From Flavobacterium psychrophilum (GTDB lineage: Bacteria; Bacteroidota; Bacteroidia; Flavobacteriales; Flavobacteriaceae), in the NCBI GenBank assembly GCA_945860385.1, contig CAMAQD010000005.1, forward strand, positions 1 through 64,000: a DNA stretch of 64,000 bases, read 5' to 3'. Positions within the stretch are counted from its first letter, which is position 1. Each line of letters starts with the position of its first letter. The translations under genes were made by a program, and so were the position numbers. Of this stretch, positions 33,505 to 43,800 are shown piece after piece. The notes beneath the pieces were generated by a model. It was given only the letters and a program-made list of their open reading frames with translations. It searched no databases and was not told the origin of the DNA.

Positions 33505-33864
33505 TTAATTCCTGTATTCTTCCATTTCTATCGTAACCGCTTCAACATCACCACCAATAGGAGGATTCAGTTTAGAAACTGCCAACGTAATTCTCGAAAT
33601 AGCGGCCACTTCGTCGAAAATTCTTTTGATAATTCGGTGTGCCACGTGTTCCAAAAGATTGGATCTGATAGCCATTTCTTCCTCGACAATGCGGTTCAAA
33701 AGCACATAATCTACCGTATCTTCCAGATGATCCGAAAGAGCTGATTTGCGTAAATCGGTTTTCACTTCCAAGTCAACCGAATAATCAGAACCAATTTTTC
33801 CTTCTTCGATTAAACAACCGTGATAGGAGTAAGTACGGATGTTTTTAAGTTTTATAATTCCCAT
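33505..33864 (-). CDS. folB: Dihydroneopterin aldolase
   Basis: A 119-residue FolB-like enzyme of folate biosynthesis: it cleaves dihydroneopterin to hydroxymethyl-dihydropterin and glycolaldehyde. The N-terminus GIIKLKNIRTYSYHGCLIEEGKIGSDYSVDLEV, the middle VDYVLLNRIVEE and LLEHVAHRIIKRI, and the C-terminal AVSKLNPPIGGDVEAVTIEME match the T-fold family, with the pterin-anchoring Glu in LLEHVA. It is a stand-alone gene between tRNA-Cys and glnS. Confidence 0.93.
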   Translation of the reverse strand: MGIIKLKNIRTYSYHGCLIEEGKIGSDYSVDLEVKTDLRKSALSDHLEDTVDYVLLNRIVEEEMAIRSNLLEHVAHRIIKRIFDEVAAISRITLAVSKLNPPIGGDVEAVTIEMEEYRN

Positions 33865-33955
33865 TTTTTTGTTTGATATTATCCATTTTAAGTCTAAATT
33901 TTTCAGATTATAACTATAAACCTTAAACTTTAAACCTTTTTAAACTAGCTTTTTT

Positions 33956-33963
33956 TATCTTTG
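33956..33963 (+). promoter_or_regulatory. -7 promoter box of glnS
   Basis: TATCTTTG matches TAnnTTTG and lies 18 bp before the ATG at 33982. It overlaps an in-frame TTG at 33961, which is thereby excluded as the start. Confidence 0.6.
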
Positions 33964-33981
33964 CTAAAATTAAACAAAATT

Positions 33982-36102
33982 ATGTCAACCGAAGATAAAT
34001 CACTTCATTTTATAGAACAAATTATCGAAGACAGCTTAGCAAGCGGTTTTCCCCAAGATAAATTACGTTTCCGTTTTCCACCAGAACCTAATGGTTATTT
34101 ACACATTGGTCATGCCAAATCCATTTGTTTGAATTTTGGTTTGGGTCTAAAGTACAATGCGCCAGTCAATTTGCGTTTTGACGACACTAATCCAGCCAAA
34201 GAAGAGCAGGAATATGTGGATGCTATCAAAGAAGATTTACTTTGGTTAGGTTTTAATTGGGCCGAAGAACGTTACGCTTCTGATTATTTTCAGCAGTTGT
34301 ACGATTGGGCCATTTTGATGATTAAAAAAGGAAAAGCTTATGTAGATAGTCAATCTTCTGAAGATATGGCGGCTCAAAAAGGAACACCAACCCAACCAGG
34401 AGTGGATGGTCCTTATAGAAATCGTTCAGTTGAAGAGAATTTGACTTTGTTCGAAGGAATGAAAAAAGGTGATTTCCCGGAAGGAAGTCACGTTTTGCGT
34501 GCCAAAATTGATATGGCTTCGACGAATATGTTGATGCGCGATCCGTTAATGTACAGAGTTTTACACCGTCATCATCACCGAACTGGCGACGATTGGAATA
34601 TTTATCCAATGTATGATTATGCACACGGCGAAAGCGATTATATCGAGCAAATTTCGCATTCTATTTGTACATTAGAATTTGTAATGCACAGAGAATTATA
34701 CAATTGGTTTTTAGACCAAATTTATGACGATACTTTAGTTAGACCTAACCAATACGAATTTGCGCGTTTGAACTTGAATTACACCGTAATGAGCAAGCGA
34801 AAACTATTGCAATTGGTTCAGGAAAATATAGTTAACGGTTGGGATGATCCAAGAATGCCAACGATTTCAGGTTTGCGAAGAAGAGGGTATACGCCAGCTT
34901 CGATTCGTAAATTTTGTGATATTATTGGAGTTGCTAAAAGAGAAAATATAATTGATGTTTCGCTTTTGGAGTTTTGTTTGCGTGAAGATTTAAACAAAAC
35001 CGCGCCAAGAGTTATGGCAGTTTTAGATCCAATAAAAGTTGTAATTACCAATTATCCTGATGGAAAAGAAGAACTTTTGGATGCCGAAAACAATCAGGAA
35101 GACGAAGCAGCAGGTTTCAGAAAAGTGCCGTTTTCTAAAGAATTGTACATCGAAAGAGAGGACTTTTTAGAAGTAGCTCCAGCCAAATTTTTCCGATTGT
35201 CTTTAGGAAATGAAGTGCGTTTGAAAAATGCCTATATCATTAAAGGAGAAAGTGTTGTAAAAGATTCTCAAGGAAATATCACTGAAATTCACGTGACTTA
35301 CGATACCGATTCTTTGAGCGGAAGTGGGAGTGAAGCCTCCAAAAGAAAAGTCGCCGGAACCCTGCATTGGGTTTCCATAAAACACGCTGTCGAAGCCGAA
35401 GTTCGTTTGTATGACCGACTTTTTGTAGACGAAGCGCCGGACAGTCATAAAGAAAAAGATTTCTTAGATTTTATGAATCCGAATTCTTTGCAAATCATAA
35501 AAGGATTTGTGGAACCAAGTCTTTCTACCGTTAAATCTGGAGATAAATTTCAGTTTCAACGTATCGGATATTTCAATGTGGATAAGGATTCAACAGCTTC
35601 TAAGTTAGTGTTTAATAAAACGGTTGGACTCAAAGATGCTTGGGAAGAAAAAGGAAAAAAAGAGGAAAACAGCATCAATAATGCCTTGAAAGAAATCAAT
35701 AAATATTTCAAAGTTGCTACCAGAGAGGAACGTATTGCCATTAGAAAAGCAATAGGAGAAACCTTATCCGGAATTGCTAATTATAGTTTATTGCAAAATT
35801 CTTTCAAGAAGAATATTAATAACAATAAAACATCTTTGTTGTTTGCTCAATTTATTTTGAAATACTCCAGTTTAAAATTTGCTGATTTTGATAAGGAAGA
35901 TATTTCTAAATTGTATTTGATGTCTTTGCGAAGTGAATCAACCTTTGTTCGTTCGAGAGCGCTTTTAAATTTACTCAATTTAGAATACGATTCGGATTTT
36001 GTAAATTCCTTTGCAGATGAAATTTTGAAATTAAAATCCAATCCTCCGAAAAGTACAACCGAAAGAGAATCGGAATTTATCGAACAAGTTTTAAATAAAT
36101 AA
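33982..36102 (+). CDS. glnS: Glutamine--tRNA ligase with YqeY-like C-terminal domain
   Basis: Residues 1-555 form a class I GlnRS: RFPPEPNGYLHIGHAKSICLNFG (HIGH motif), LRFDDTNPAKEEQEYVDAIKED, and the KMSKS-equivalent VMSKRKL. The last 150 residues (from about GKKEENSINNALKEINKYFKVA) are a YqeY/GatB-tail-like helical domain, a fusion known from Bacteroidota and a few other groups that probably helps tRNA binding. The 706-residue length fits the fused form. Start at ATG 33982 (MSTEDKSLHF), because the promoter box covers the upstream TTG. Confidence 0.96.
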   Translation: MSTEDKSLHFIEQIIEDSLASGFPQDKLRFRFPPEPNGYLHIGHAKSICLNFGLGLKYNAPVNLRFDDTNPAKEEQEYVDAIKEDLLWLGFNWAEERYASDYFQQLYDWAILMIKKGKAYVDSQSSEDMAAQKGTPTQPGVDGPYRNRSVEENLTLFEGMKKGDFPEGSHVLRAKIDMASTNMLMRDPLMYRVLHRHHHRTGDDWNIYPMYDYAHGESDYIEQISHSICTLEFVMHRELYNWFLDQIYDDTLVRPNQYEFARLNLNYTVMSKRKLLQLVQENIVNGWDDPRMPTISGLRRRGYTPASIRKFCDIIGVAKRENIIDVSLLEFCLREDLNKTAPRVMAVLDPIKVVITNYPDGKEELLDAENNQEDEAAGFRKVPFSKELYIEREDFLEVAPAKFFRLSLGNEVRLKNAYIIKGESVVKDSQGNITEIHVTYDTDSLSGSGSEASKRKVAGTLHWVSIKHAVEAEVRLYDRLFVDEAPDSHKEKDFLDFMNPNSLQIIKGFVEPSLSTVKSGDKFQFQRIGYFNVDKDSTASKLVFNKTVGLKDAWEEKGKKEENSINNALKEINKYFKVATREERIAIRKAIGETLSGIANYSLLQNSFKKNINNNKTSLLFAQFILKYSSLKFADFDKEDISKLYLMSLRSESTFVRSRALLNLLNLEYDSDFVNSFADEILKLKSNPPKSTTERESEFIEQVLNK

Positions 36103-36110
36103 AAACTATC

Positions 36111-36138
36111 AAAAGCGCTTTTCGGGGCGTTTTTTTTT
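36111..36138 (+). terminator. Weak terminator after glnS
   Basis: AAAAGCGC pairs imperfectly (one bulged G) with GGCGTTTT, then a run of about nine Ts. The rest of the gap to 36385 is AT-rich; a near-match to the -7 box (TAACTTTA, about 36350-36357) may serve the YtxH operon. Confidence 0.5.
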
Positions 36139-36385
36139 ATTATTTGTTTTACTGATTGATTTTATAATTTATATCAATTTTAACAATCAAAATCGGCTTC
36201 CATAAATTGATTTTCAGGCATTTTTTCAAGTTTTATAGCTATTTTGTCGTTAATAAAAAGTTTTTAAAAACACGATGCCTTATTTGAATTTTGAGTAGAA
36301 TCTAATTCACTTTAACGCCTTGTTAACATTGCGGTGTTCATAAAGTTTGTAACTTTAGGTATTATTAACTTTAATTCTAAAAACG

Positions 36386-36748
36386 ATGTCAAATAATGCA
36401 GGAAATTCAGTATTGGCACTTTTATTAGGTGCAGCGATTGGAGCAGGAGTTGGAATTTTATTTGCTCCGGAAAAAGGTTCCAAAACCAGAGAAAATATAA
36501 AAGATGGTTTTGATGATGTGAAGGATAATTTGAAACATAAATTTGACGATGTAAAACATCAACTGAAAAATAAATTTTCAGGAGCAAAATATGATTTGGA
36601 TGAAACTTATGAAGAATTAGTTTCTAGTATGAGTCACAAAACAGAAGACGTTATTTCTTTTTTAGAAACTAAATTGGCCGATTTGAAAGAGCAAAATGCC
36701 AAACTTCAAAAAAAACAATTATCTAATCACGAAAAACAAATTTCTTAA
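36386..36748 (+). CDS. YtxH domain-containing protein
   Basis: A 120-residue protein with an N-terminal Gly/Ala-rich membrane helix followed by the YtxH hallmark (LLGAAIGAGVGILFAPEKGSKTREN, about residues 12-36) and a long charged helix with repeated KDNLKHKFDDVKHQLKNKF-type heptads. YtxH proteins are linked to general stress responses in Firmicutes; the function in Bacteroidota is unknown. It begins a tightly spaced three-gene operon (gaps of 10 and 3 bp). Confidence 0.9.
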   Translation: MSNNAGNSVLALLLGAAIGAGVGILFAPEKGSKTRENIKDGFDDVKDNLKHKFDDVKHQLKNKFSGAKYDLDETYEELVSSMSHKTEDVISFLETKLADLKEQNAKLQKKQLSNHEKQIS

Positions 36749-36758
36749 ATTCTAATCT

Positions 36759-37109
36759 ATGGCTTTTGAAGAACTAAAAGAACGCACCGAAGACATTCAA
36801 AAACAAGCGCAATCTTATATTGAGAATAGCGTGGCTTATTATAAATTATGGGGTTTTAAGGTGGCGATGAAATCGACCACGATGATGTTAAAATTTGCAT
36901 TAATCGCAATGTCATTAACGATGGTTCTATTCTTTTTTTCAGTTGCGGGAGCTTTTGCAATTGGAGAAGCCTTAGATAGTTATGCTTTAGGATTTTTAAT
37001 AGTTGCGGGATTTTATTTAATAGTTTCAATACTTGTATTTTTAATTAAAGATAAAATCGTTGAAGGACCAATCTTAGAGAAATTTTCAGAAATCTTTTTT
37101 AACGACTAA
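36759..37109 (+). CDS. Holin-superfamily-like (phage holin family) membrane protein
   Basis: A 116-residue protein: an amphipathic N-terminal helix, two membrane helices separated by a short loop (about 44-67 and 75-98) and a charged tail. This is the layout of the putative Actinobacterial Holin-X/phage holin family used by annotation pipelines for chromosomal proteins of this kind. No endolysin or phage gene is near, so a role in lysis is unlikely. Conserved pairing with YtxH suggests an envelope stress function (inference). Confidence 0.8.
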   Translation: MAFEELKERTEDIQKQAQSYIENSVAYYKLWGFKVAMKSTTMMLKFALIAMSLTMVLFFFSVAGAFAIGEALDSYALGFLIVAGFYLIVSILVFLIKDKIVEGPILEKFSEIFFND

Positions 37110-37112
37110 ATT

Positions 37113-37367
37113 ATGGAGACTAAAAAATATTCATCCTACGAACAAATAGAGTTAGAGCTGGAAATTCTGAAATTGGAAAAAGAATTAAGTCTTCAGAAAA
37201 TAAAATTAAATGTTGAAAAGACAAAAGAAAGTCTTTTACCTAAAAATATTATAAAGAGTTTTTTGGGAGATTATAAATCGATTTTATCGAACTCTTCGGG
37301 AACGATTATTAATATTATTATTCCGTTGATAATGAATTGGTTTACAAAAAGAAAAAGAGGCGATTAA
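37113..37367 (+). CDS. Small coiled-coil membrane-associated protein, DUF6327-like
   Basis: An 84-residue protein with a long charged helix (QIELELEILKLEKELSLQKI) and a short hydrophobic C-terminal segment (IINIIIPLIMNWF) followed by basic residues. I recall it as DUF6327, the usual third gene of the YtxH/holin-like operon in flavobacteria; function unknown. The stop lies inside the terminator stem at 37351-37378. Confidence 0.7.
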   Translation: METKKYSSYEQIELELEILKLEKELSLQKIKLNVEKTKESLLPKNIIKSFLGDYKSILSNSSGTIINIIIPLIMNWFTKRKRGD

Positions 37368-37380
37368 GCCTCTTTTTCTT
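37351..37380 (+). terminator. Terminator of the YtxH operon
   Basis: GAAAAAGAGGC (37351-37361) pairs perfectly with GCCTCTTTTTC (37368-37378) around GATTAA, ending in Ts. The stop codon of the last gene is in the loop. It can also serve the convergent SPFH gene. Confidence 0.85.
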
Positions 37381-37385
37381 TTTAA

Positions 37386-38357
37386 TTAAACCTCAGTTTC
37401 AGGTTCCTCAGGTTCAATATAATCTGTAGAATGCGCTGCAGGTTTTATTCTTTTGGTTTTTTTCATCATTTCGCCCACTTGATTTGAAGCAGAAAAGGAA
37501 GCCACCATATTGTTCAACATATCACTTCCGGCTTGCGGAGAATTTGGTAATAATATCAAATTAGAATTCGTGTCTGCGCCAATAGCTTGCAAAGTGTCAT
37601 AATGTTGCGTTACGACAATCAATGCTGAAGCTTCTTGCGAATTGATTCCCACTTTGTTCAAAACGTCCACACTTTCAACTAAACCGCGAGCAATTTCACG
37701 TCTTTGATCGGCGATTCCTTGCCCTTGCAATTTTTTACTTTCAGCTTCTGCTTGAGCTTTGGCCACAATTCTGATTCTTGAGGCTTCTGCTTCAAATTCA
37801 GCTACTGTTTTTTCTCTATCAGCAGCATTGATTCTGTTCATTGCATTTTTTACCTGAATATCGGGATCAATATCGGTAACCAATGTGTTGATAATCGTGT
37901 AACCATAAGTGGTCATCGCCTCGTTGAGTTCTCTTTTAACTGCAATTGCAATATCATCTTTTCTTTCGAAAACATCGTCCAATTTTAGTTTTGGAACTTC
38001 GGCACGAACTACGTCAAATACATAAGAAGTGATTTGATCGTGTGGATATTCCAGTTTGTAGAAAGCATCATAAACAGTTTCTTGTACCACCATAAACTGG
38101 ACAGAAACTTTTAGTTTTACAAAAACGTTGTCTTTAGTTTTGGTTTCAATAATAACGTCTAATTGTTGGATTTTTAAATTGACACGACCGGCAATTCTGT
38201 CAATCAATGGGATTTTTAGTTGCAATCCAGATTGTCTAATGCTTAAAAACTTACCAAAACGCTCAATGATAACGGCGGTTTGTTGTTTGACGGTAAAAAA
38301 AGAGGAAAGGAAAATAAATAAGCCGAATACAATAATAATAATTAATGTTGGGTTCAT
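37386..38357 (-). CDS. SPFH/Band 7 (stomatin-like) membrane protein
   Basis: The 323-residue protein has one N-terminal membrane helix (1-20), an SPFH domain (about 22-200: KQQTAVIIERFGKFLSIRQSGLQLKIPLID and DVVRAEVPKLKLDDVFE), a helical coiled-coil stretch (ASRIRIVAKAQAEAESKKLQGQGIADQRRE) and the conserved ALIVVTQHYDTLQAIG. Such proteins oligomerise into membrane platforms and can partner with NfeD or FtsH; no partner gene is adjacent. The C-terminal tail is acidic. Confidence 0.93.
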   Translation of the reverse strand: MNPTLIIIIVFGLFIFLSSFFTVKQQTAVIIERFGKFLSIRQSGLQLKIPLIDRIAGRVNLKIQQLDVIIETKTKDNVFVKLKVSVQFMVVQETVYDAFYKLEYPHDQITSYVFDVVRAEVPKLKLDDVFERKDDIAIAVKRELNEAMTTYGYTIINTLVTDIDPDIQVKNAMNRINAADREKTVAEFEAEASRIRIVAKAQAEAESKKLQGQGIADQRREIARGLVESVDVLNKVGINSQEASALIVVTQHYDTLQAIGADTNSNLILLPNSPQAGSDMLNNMVASFSASNQVGEMMKKTKRIKPAAHSTDYIEPEEPETEV

Positions 38358-38408
38358 AAAAAGTATAATTTAAGTTATAAAAATCAGTGTTAAATTACAA
38401 AAAAACTT

Positions 38409-38416
38409 TAGGTTTG
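38409..38416 (+). promoter_or_regulatory. -7 promoter box of the outer-membrane protein gene
   Basis: TAGGTTTG matches TAnnTTTG and lies 21 bp before ATG 38438, excluding the in-frame GTG at 38387 as start. Confidence 0.55.
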
Positions 38417-38437
38417 CTTTTATTTAATTTCAGTTTT

Positions 38438-39076
38438 ATGAAAAGATTATATTTTGTCTTTGTTTTCACACTAATCTCAATGACTGTTTTTTCTCAATAT
38501 CATTATAGGGATTCCAACCGAATTGGAATATCATTTGGTGTAAACCAGTTTACTCTAAACACTAATAATTTTCAAACAAAACCCGGAACAGGTTGGAACG
38601 GAGGACTTTCTATGCGCGGAAATTACTATGACGATTGGGATATGGTTTATGCAATGCAGTTTAGCGAAAATAATTTTTCGGTTGCCACAAATAGCGGATT
38701 TATTACTGAATACACCAATTATAAATTGTCATCGGCACAGCTATCTTTGCTATTGAGTTATAAAATTGTCGAAAGTCATTTGAGTGTAGAGTTTGGACCA
38801 TTAGTTCAAATTAACGGAAAACTGGATGTAGAAAAAAATCAAGAAAATAATATTATTTCTGGAACTACTTTATTAGCCAAAGACATCGTGGCTATTTCTC
38901 AATTTAATTTTTATCCAATGATAGGGATTACGGCTGGAGTTCGCCATTTTCGCTTGAATGTTTCGTATCAATATGGCATAAATAATATGCTTGGAAATCT
39001 AAACAATAAGAATTTAGGGTATAGTTTTAAGGGAAATCCAGGAATATTGAACGGGAATTTGATTATTTATTTGTAA
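38438..39076 (+). CDS. PorT-like outer-membrane beta-barrel protein
   Basis: The 212-residue protein has a signal peptide (MKRLYFVFVFTLISMTVFSQ) and a series of alternating strands consistent with an eight-stranded outer-membrane barrel (RIGISFGVNQFTLN, GLSMRGNYYDDWDMVYAMQF, MIGITAGVRHFRLNVSYQYG, GNLIIYL at the end). The fold resembles the PorT/OmpA-barrel families in Bacteroidota; a specific role is not visible. The start was set at ATG 38438, which gives the signal peptide and follows the -7 box. Confidence 0.85.
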   Translation: MKRLYFVFVFTLISMTVFSQYHYRDSNRIGISFGVNQFTLNTNNFQTKPGTGWNGGLSMRGNYYDDWDMVYAMQFSENNFSVATNSGFITEYTNYKLSSAQLSLLLSYKIVESHLSVEFGPLVQINGKLDVEKNQENNIISGTTLLAKDIVAISQFNFYPMIGITAGVRHFRLNVSYQYGINNMLGNLNNKNLGYSFKGNPGILNGNLIIYL

Positions 39077-39102
39077 GAGAAACATCAAAAAGCTTAAATA
39101 AA

Positions 39103-39144
39103 AAGGCACAAAATTTACTAGATTAATAGTGAATTTTGTGCCTT
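39103..39144. terminator. Bidirectional terminator between the outer-membrane protein gene and gltX
   Basis: Eighteen-bp arms (39103-39120 and 39127-39144) pair with one wobble around GATTAA. It lies between convergent genes and can serve both. Confidence 0.85.
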
Positions 39145-39165
39145 CTTTGTGAAGTTTGTGTTTAA

Positions 39166-40671
39166 TTACAATGTAGCTATCGCTTTCTCAATTCTTTTTA
39201 TCGTTTCTTCTTTTCCAATCAGTTCCACGATGTCAAATAAATGTGGTCCTTTTAAAGCGCCAACCAAACTTAATCGAAACGGTTGCATTACTTTTCCCAT
39301 TCCAATTTCGTTTTTAGTCATCCAATCTTTCACGATGGTTTCGATATTCAAAGAAGTAAAATCGGTAATTTCTCCAAGAACTGAAATCAATTCTTGCATT
39401 ATAGCTGGTGTTTCTTCCTTCCAATTTTTTCTTGCTTTTTCGTCATAAGATGTAGGAGCTACAAAAAAGTAATCACTCAAATCCCAAAATTCCGAAACGA
39501 AATTAGCGCGTTCTTTTATTAAAGAAACTATTCTTGTCAAGACATTTTCAGAAACTGTAATACCTTTCTCAGCCACAATAGGAGTGAAGGCTTTCGCCAA
39601 ATCAGCATCATCCTTTTTTATTAAATATTGGTGGTTAAACCATTTGTTTTTTTCAGGATCAAATTTAGCGCCCGCTTTGTGAACTCTACTTAAATCGAAT
39701 GCATTTTCTAATTCTTCCAAAGAAAATAATTCTTTTTCGGTTCCGTCATTCCAACCTAATAAAGCTAAAAAATTGATTACTGCTTCTGGGAAAAATCCTT
39801 TTTCTCTATAACCTGATGAAACTCCTTCGGCAGTTTTCCAATCTAACGGAAATACCGGAAATCCCATTTTGTCACCATCACGTTTGGATAATTTTCCGTT
39901 TCCAACAGGTTTCATAATCAAAGGCAAATGTGCAAATTCAGGTGCTTCCCATCCAAAGGCTCGGTATAACATAACGTGTAATGGCATTGATGGCAACCAT
40001 TCTTCACCACGAATCACGTGAGAAGTTTCCATTAAATGATCATCAACTATATTCGCCAAATGATAGGTTGGCATTCCGTCACTTTTGAACAAAACCTTAT
40101 CGTCCAAAAGATTGGTTTCAAACTTCACTTCGCCACGAATGATATCTTGCAAGTATAAAGTTTCGTCAACGGGCGTTTTAAAACGAACGACAAAATCCTC
40201 ACCTGCAGCAATTCTTTTCGCAGTTTCCTCGGCGCAAATTACCAAAGAAGTGTCTAATTTTTCTCGATTGTGCCAGTTATAAATAAACGTTTTTCCTTGT
40301 TCTTCGTGGTGTTTTCTATGAAAGTCTAAGGCATCGGCAGTATCAAAAGCATAATATGCATTTCCTGAATTAATTAATTCGTCTGCATATTTTTGGTATA
40401 AATGCTTTCTTTCGGATTGTTTGTATGGACCAAATTTTTCATTTTTTCCAATAGTTTCATCGGGTGCAATTCCTAACCATTCCAATGCTTCCATAATATA
40501 TTCTTCGGCACCGGGAACAAAACGATTTTGATCCGTATCTTCAATCCGAAGAAAGAAAACGCCGTTGTTTTTTTTGGCAAACAAATAATTGAATAGGGCA
40601 GTACGAACACCGCCAATATGTAAAGGTCCAGTTGGACTTGGTGCAAAACGCACTCGAACTTGCTTTGACAT
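39166..40671 (-). CDS. gltX: Glutamate--tRNA ligase
   Basis: A 501-residue class I synthetase charging tRNA-Glu. VRFAPSPTGPLHIGGVRTALFN holds the HIGH motif, and GKLSKRDGDKMG the KMSKS equivalent. GKMQPFR-type VMQPFRLSLVGALKGPHLFDI lies near the C-terminus. Normal length; discriminating type since glnS is also present. A -7 box TATCTTTG lies 17 bp upstream. Confidence 0.97.
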   Translation of the reverse strand: MSKQVRVRFAPSPTGPLHIGGVRTALFNYLFAKKNNGVFFLRIEDTDQNRFVPGAEEYIMEALEWLGIAPDETIGKNEKFGPYKQSERKHLYQKYADELINSGNAYYAFDTADALDFHRKHHEEQGKTFIYNWHNREKLDTSLVICAEETAKRIAAGEDFVVRFKTPVDETLYLQDIIRGEVKFETNLLDDKVLFKSDGMPTYHLANIVDDHLMETSHVIRGEEWLPSMPLHVMLYRAFGWEAPEFAHLPLIMKPVGNGKLSKRDGDKMGFPVFPLDWKTAEGVSSGYREKGFFPEAVINFLALLGWNDGTEKELFSLEELENAFDLSRVHKAGAKFDPEKNKWFNHQYLIKKDDADLAKAFTPIVAEKGITVSENVLTRIVSLIKERANFVSEFWDLSDYFFVAPTSYDEKARKNWKEETPAIMQELISVLGEITDFTSLNIETIVKDWMTKNEIGMGKVMQPFRLSLVGALKGPHLFDIVELIGKEETIKRIEKAIATL

Positions 40672-40688
40672 TTTTGTAATTTTTTTTG

Positions 40689-40696
40689 CAAAGATA
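40689..40696 (-). promoter_or_regulatory. -7 promoter box of gltX
   Basis: The minus strand reads TATCTTTG, 17 bp before the gltX ATG. Confidence 0.6.
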
Positions 40697-40836
40697 CAAT
40701 TTCAAATAGTCAAATTAGGAACTTGAAAACGAGAATAATTTCAGTTTGTTCTTCTGTTAATTCGATTAATATATTTTTAACATCAATAGAATTGAAAAAT
40801 GGTTACTTTTAGCGGTTATAAAATCAATCAATAATT

Positions 40837-43800
40837 GTGGAACAATCAAATTTCATATATCAAAAGCTGGAACTTTTCATTAAGAAGTTTTACACCAACG
40901 AATTGATTAGAGGAATTATTTTCTTCATCGGTTTGGGATTGTTGTATTTCTTGTTTACGCTTTTCGTGGAATATTTTCTTTGGCTCAAGCCAATGGGAAG
41001 AACGATTTTGTTTTGGACTTTTATTGGCGTGGAAATTTTCCTTTTGTTGCGATTTATTTTATTCCCCATTTTCAAATTGTTCAAATTTCAAAAAGGAATT
41101 GATTATAAAGAAGCATCCGCTATCATTGGAAATCATTTCACGGAAGTAAGTGACAAATTGACGAATTTTCTTCAATTGTCGAATGACCAGAATCAGTCCG
41201 AATTGTTATTGGCTTCTATCAAACAAAAAGCAAATGCATTGCATCCAATTCCTTTTGGGAATGCCATTAATTTCAAAACCAACCGAAAATATTTACCCTT
41301 GGCGATAATTCCTATTTTGTTTTTTGCTTTCTTTTATGTTTCGGGAAACAGCAAAATACTTTCCCAAAGTTTGAATCGGGTAGTGCATTTTCAAGACCAG
41401 TTTTTGCCGCCGGCCCCATTTCAATTCGTGGTTTTGAACAGCAATTTGCAAACTGAACAAAACAAGGATTTCATTATTCGCATAAAAACCGAAGGAAAAA
41501 TAGTTCCCGAAAACGCGATGATTTTCATTGGCGACGAAAGTTATTTTATGGAATCCACCAAAGCCGGAGAATTTCAATATAAAATAGATAAGCCGATTTC
41601 AAACGTTTCGTTCCACGTGGAGGCTAATGCCATTTCTTCTTCGGATTATGAGTTGAATGTGGTTACGGTTCCCTCGATTGCCAATTTTGAAATGCAATTG
41701 AATTTTCCTTCCTATTTGAAAAGAAAGCCAGAAATTATAAAAGGAAATGGAAATGCCATTATTCCCGAAGGTACTCGTGTTACCTGGAAAATAAAAACTC
41801 AAGCCACTCAAAACGTGAATTGGAAGGATTTGTCTTCAAACGCTCCTTTTTCGAAATCAGAAAACATTTTTACCTTTTCTAAACAAATTTCTCAAAACAC
41901 GGAATATCAAATTCTTACTTCGAATGCCAAGGTAAAAAACTACGAGAAATTGAACTACCAGATTTCCATAATTAAAGACCAGTTTCCGACCATAAATGTA
42001 AACAACGCTCCGGATAGCCTTAAAATCGATAAAAACTATCTTTTAGGACAAATTTCAGACGATTATGGATTGCACAGACTTCAAGTTGTTTATTATCCTA
42101 AAAACAAACCAGAATCGGTCAAACGTGGAACAATCGCTGTTAAGTCAAACCTTTACGATCAGTTTATTTTTGCTTTTCCAAGTTCGCTTCCGGTGGAGCA
42201 AGGCGTTTCGTATGAATATTATTTCGAGGTTTTTGACAATGATGCCATTCACAATTTCAAAAGCACGAAGTCTTCTGTTTTTTCCAATCGCATTGCAACG
42301 GATGAAGAGAAGGAAGACCAAGATTTGCAACAGCAAAATGAAAACATTAACAGCCTTGAAAAGTCGTTGAAAAACCAAGACAAGCAAATTTCCGAATTGG
42401 ATAAATTACAAAAATCAGGAAAAGAAAAAGAAAATCTTGAATTTAAGGACCAACAAAAAATCAATGATTTCATTAAGCGTCAAAATCAGCAGGATAAAAT
42501 GATGAAGGAGTTTGCTGAGAAAATGAAAGAGAATCTTGACAAAACAAAAACGGATAAAAAAGACGATTTTAAGGAAGAATTACAAAAGAGGTTGGATAAT
42601 GTCGATAAGGATTTGGAGAAAAACAAAAAATTATTGGAGGAATTAAAAGAACTAAATGAAAAAGTCCAGCAGGAAGACTTGATGGAAAAAATGGACAAGT
42701 TCAAACAAAACGCCAAAAATCAATCCAAAAGTTTGGAACAATTAGTGGAACTGACCAAGAAATATTACCTTCAGAAGAAAGCAGAGCAATTAAAAGACAA
42801 ACTCGATAAACTTTCAGAAAAGCAAGAAGATTTATCAAACAAAGACAAGGAGAATAACACAGAAAACCAAGAAGAAATCAATACTGAATTTGATAAAATT
42901 CAAGAAGATATACAAGACTTGGACAAAGAGAACAAGGAACTTAAAAAACCTTTGGATATTCCGAATGACAAAGAAGAGCAAAAAAGTATAGATGATGATT
43001 TGAAAAAGGCATCTAATGAATTGCAGAAAGATAAGAAAGCATCTGCCAAACCGAAGCAAAAAAGCGCTGCCAAGAAAATGAAGCAAATGTCCCAGAAAAT
43101 GGAGGACAGTATGGAGCAAGGAGAGATGGAACAATTAGAAGAAGATGTGGCGATGTTGAGACAAATACTTGACAACTTGCTTGCTTTTTCTTTTTCACAG
43201 GAAGACCTAATGACGAAGTTCAAGAGTGCAAAAATCGGTTCACCAGGATTTAACAAGAACCTCAAAATCCAGCAAGATTTAAAATTACAATTCAAACATA
43301 TTGACGACAGTTTATTTGCGATGTCTTTGCGTAATCCTAAAATTGGGGAAAACATCACTAAAGAAATAGGCAACGCTCAATATAATTTGGACAAATCATT
43401 AGAGACTTTGGCAGATGCCCAAGTTCCAAAAGGAGTTTCGCACCAGCAATACACGGTTTCATCCGCCAATAAATTGGCTGATTTTTTAAGCGATATTTTG
43501 AACAATATGCAAATGTCAATGTCTGGCGAAGGTTCTGGAAAGCCAAAACCAGGTCAAGGAGATGGAATGCAATTACCAGACATCATCAAAAAACAGGAAG
43601 GTGTAGCAGATAAGATGAAAGAGGGAATGAAAAAGGGACAAAAGCCTGGACAAGGAAAGGAAGGTGAAAAAGGAAAAGAAGGAAAGGAAGGAAAGAAAAA
43701 CGGTTCTCAGGGCGAGAACGGTGAAGATGGAGAAGGAGACGCTCAGGCCATAATGGAGATTTACAAAGAACAAAAACAATTGCGGGAATCATTACAAAAC

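Noticed and set aside
33640..33660. CACGTG-containing parS candidate in folB
   Set aside because: Only the central hexamer matches the consensus; the flanking half-sites do not.
36759..37109. Phage lysis cassette based on the holin-family protein
   Set aside because: No endolysin or phage structural gene; the partners are YtxH and a coiled-coil protein.
42900..43373. 157-aa minus-strand ORF in the DUF4175 gene
   Set aside because: The opposite strand is a Lys/Glu-rich coiled coil, which gives long open Leu/Phe/Ser-rich shadow frames.
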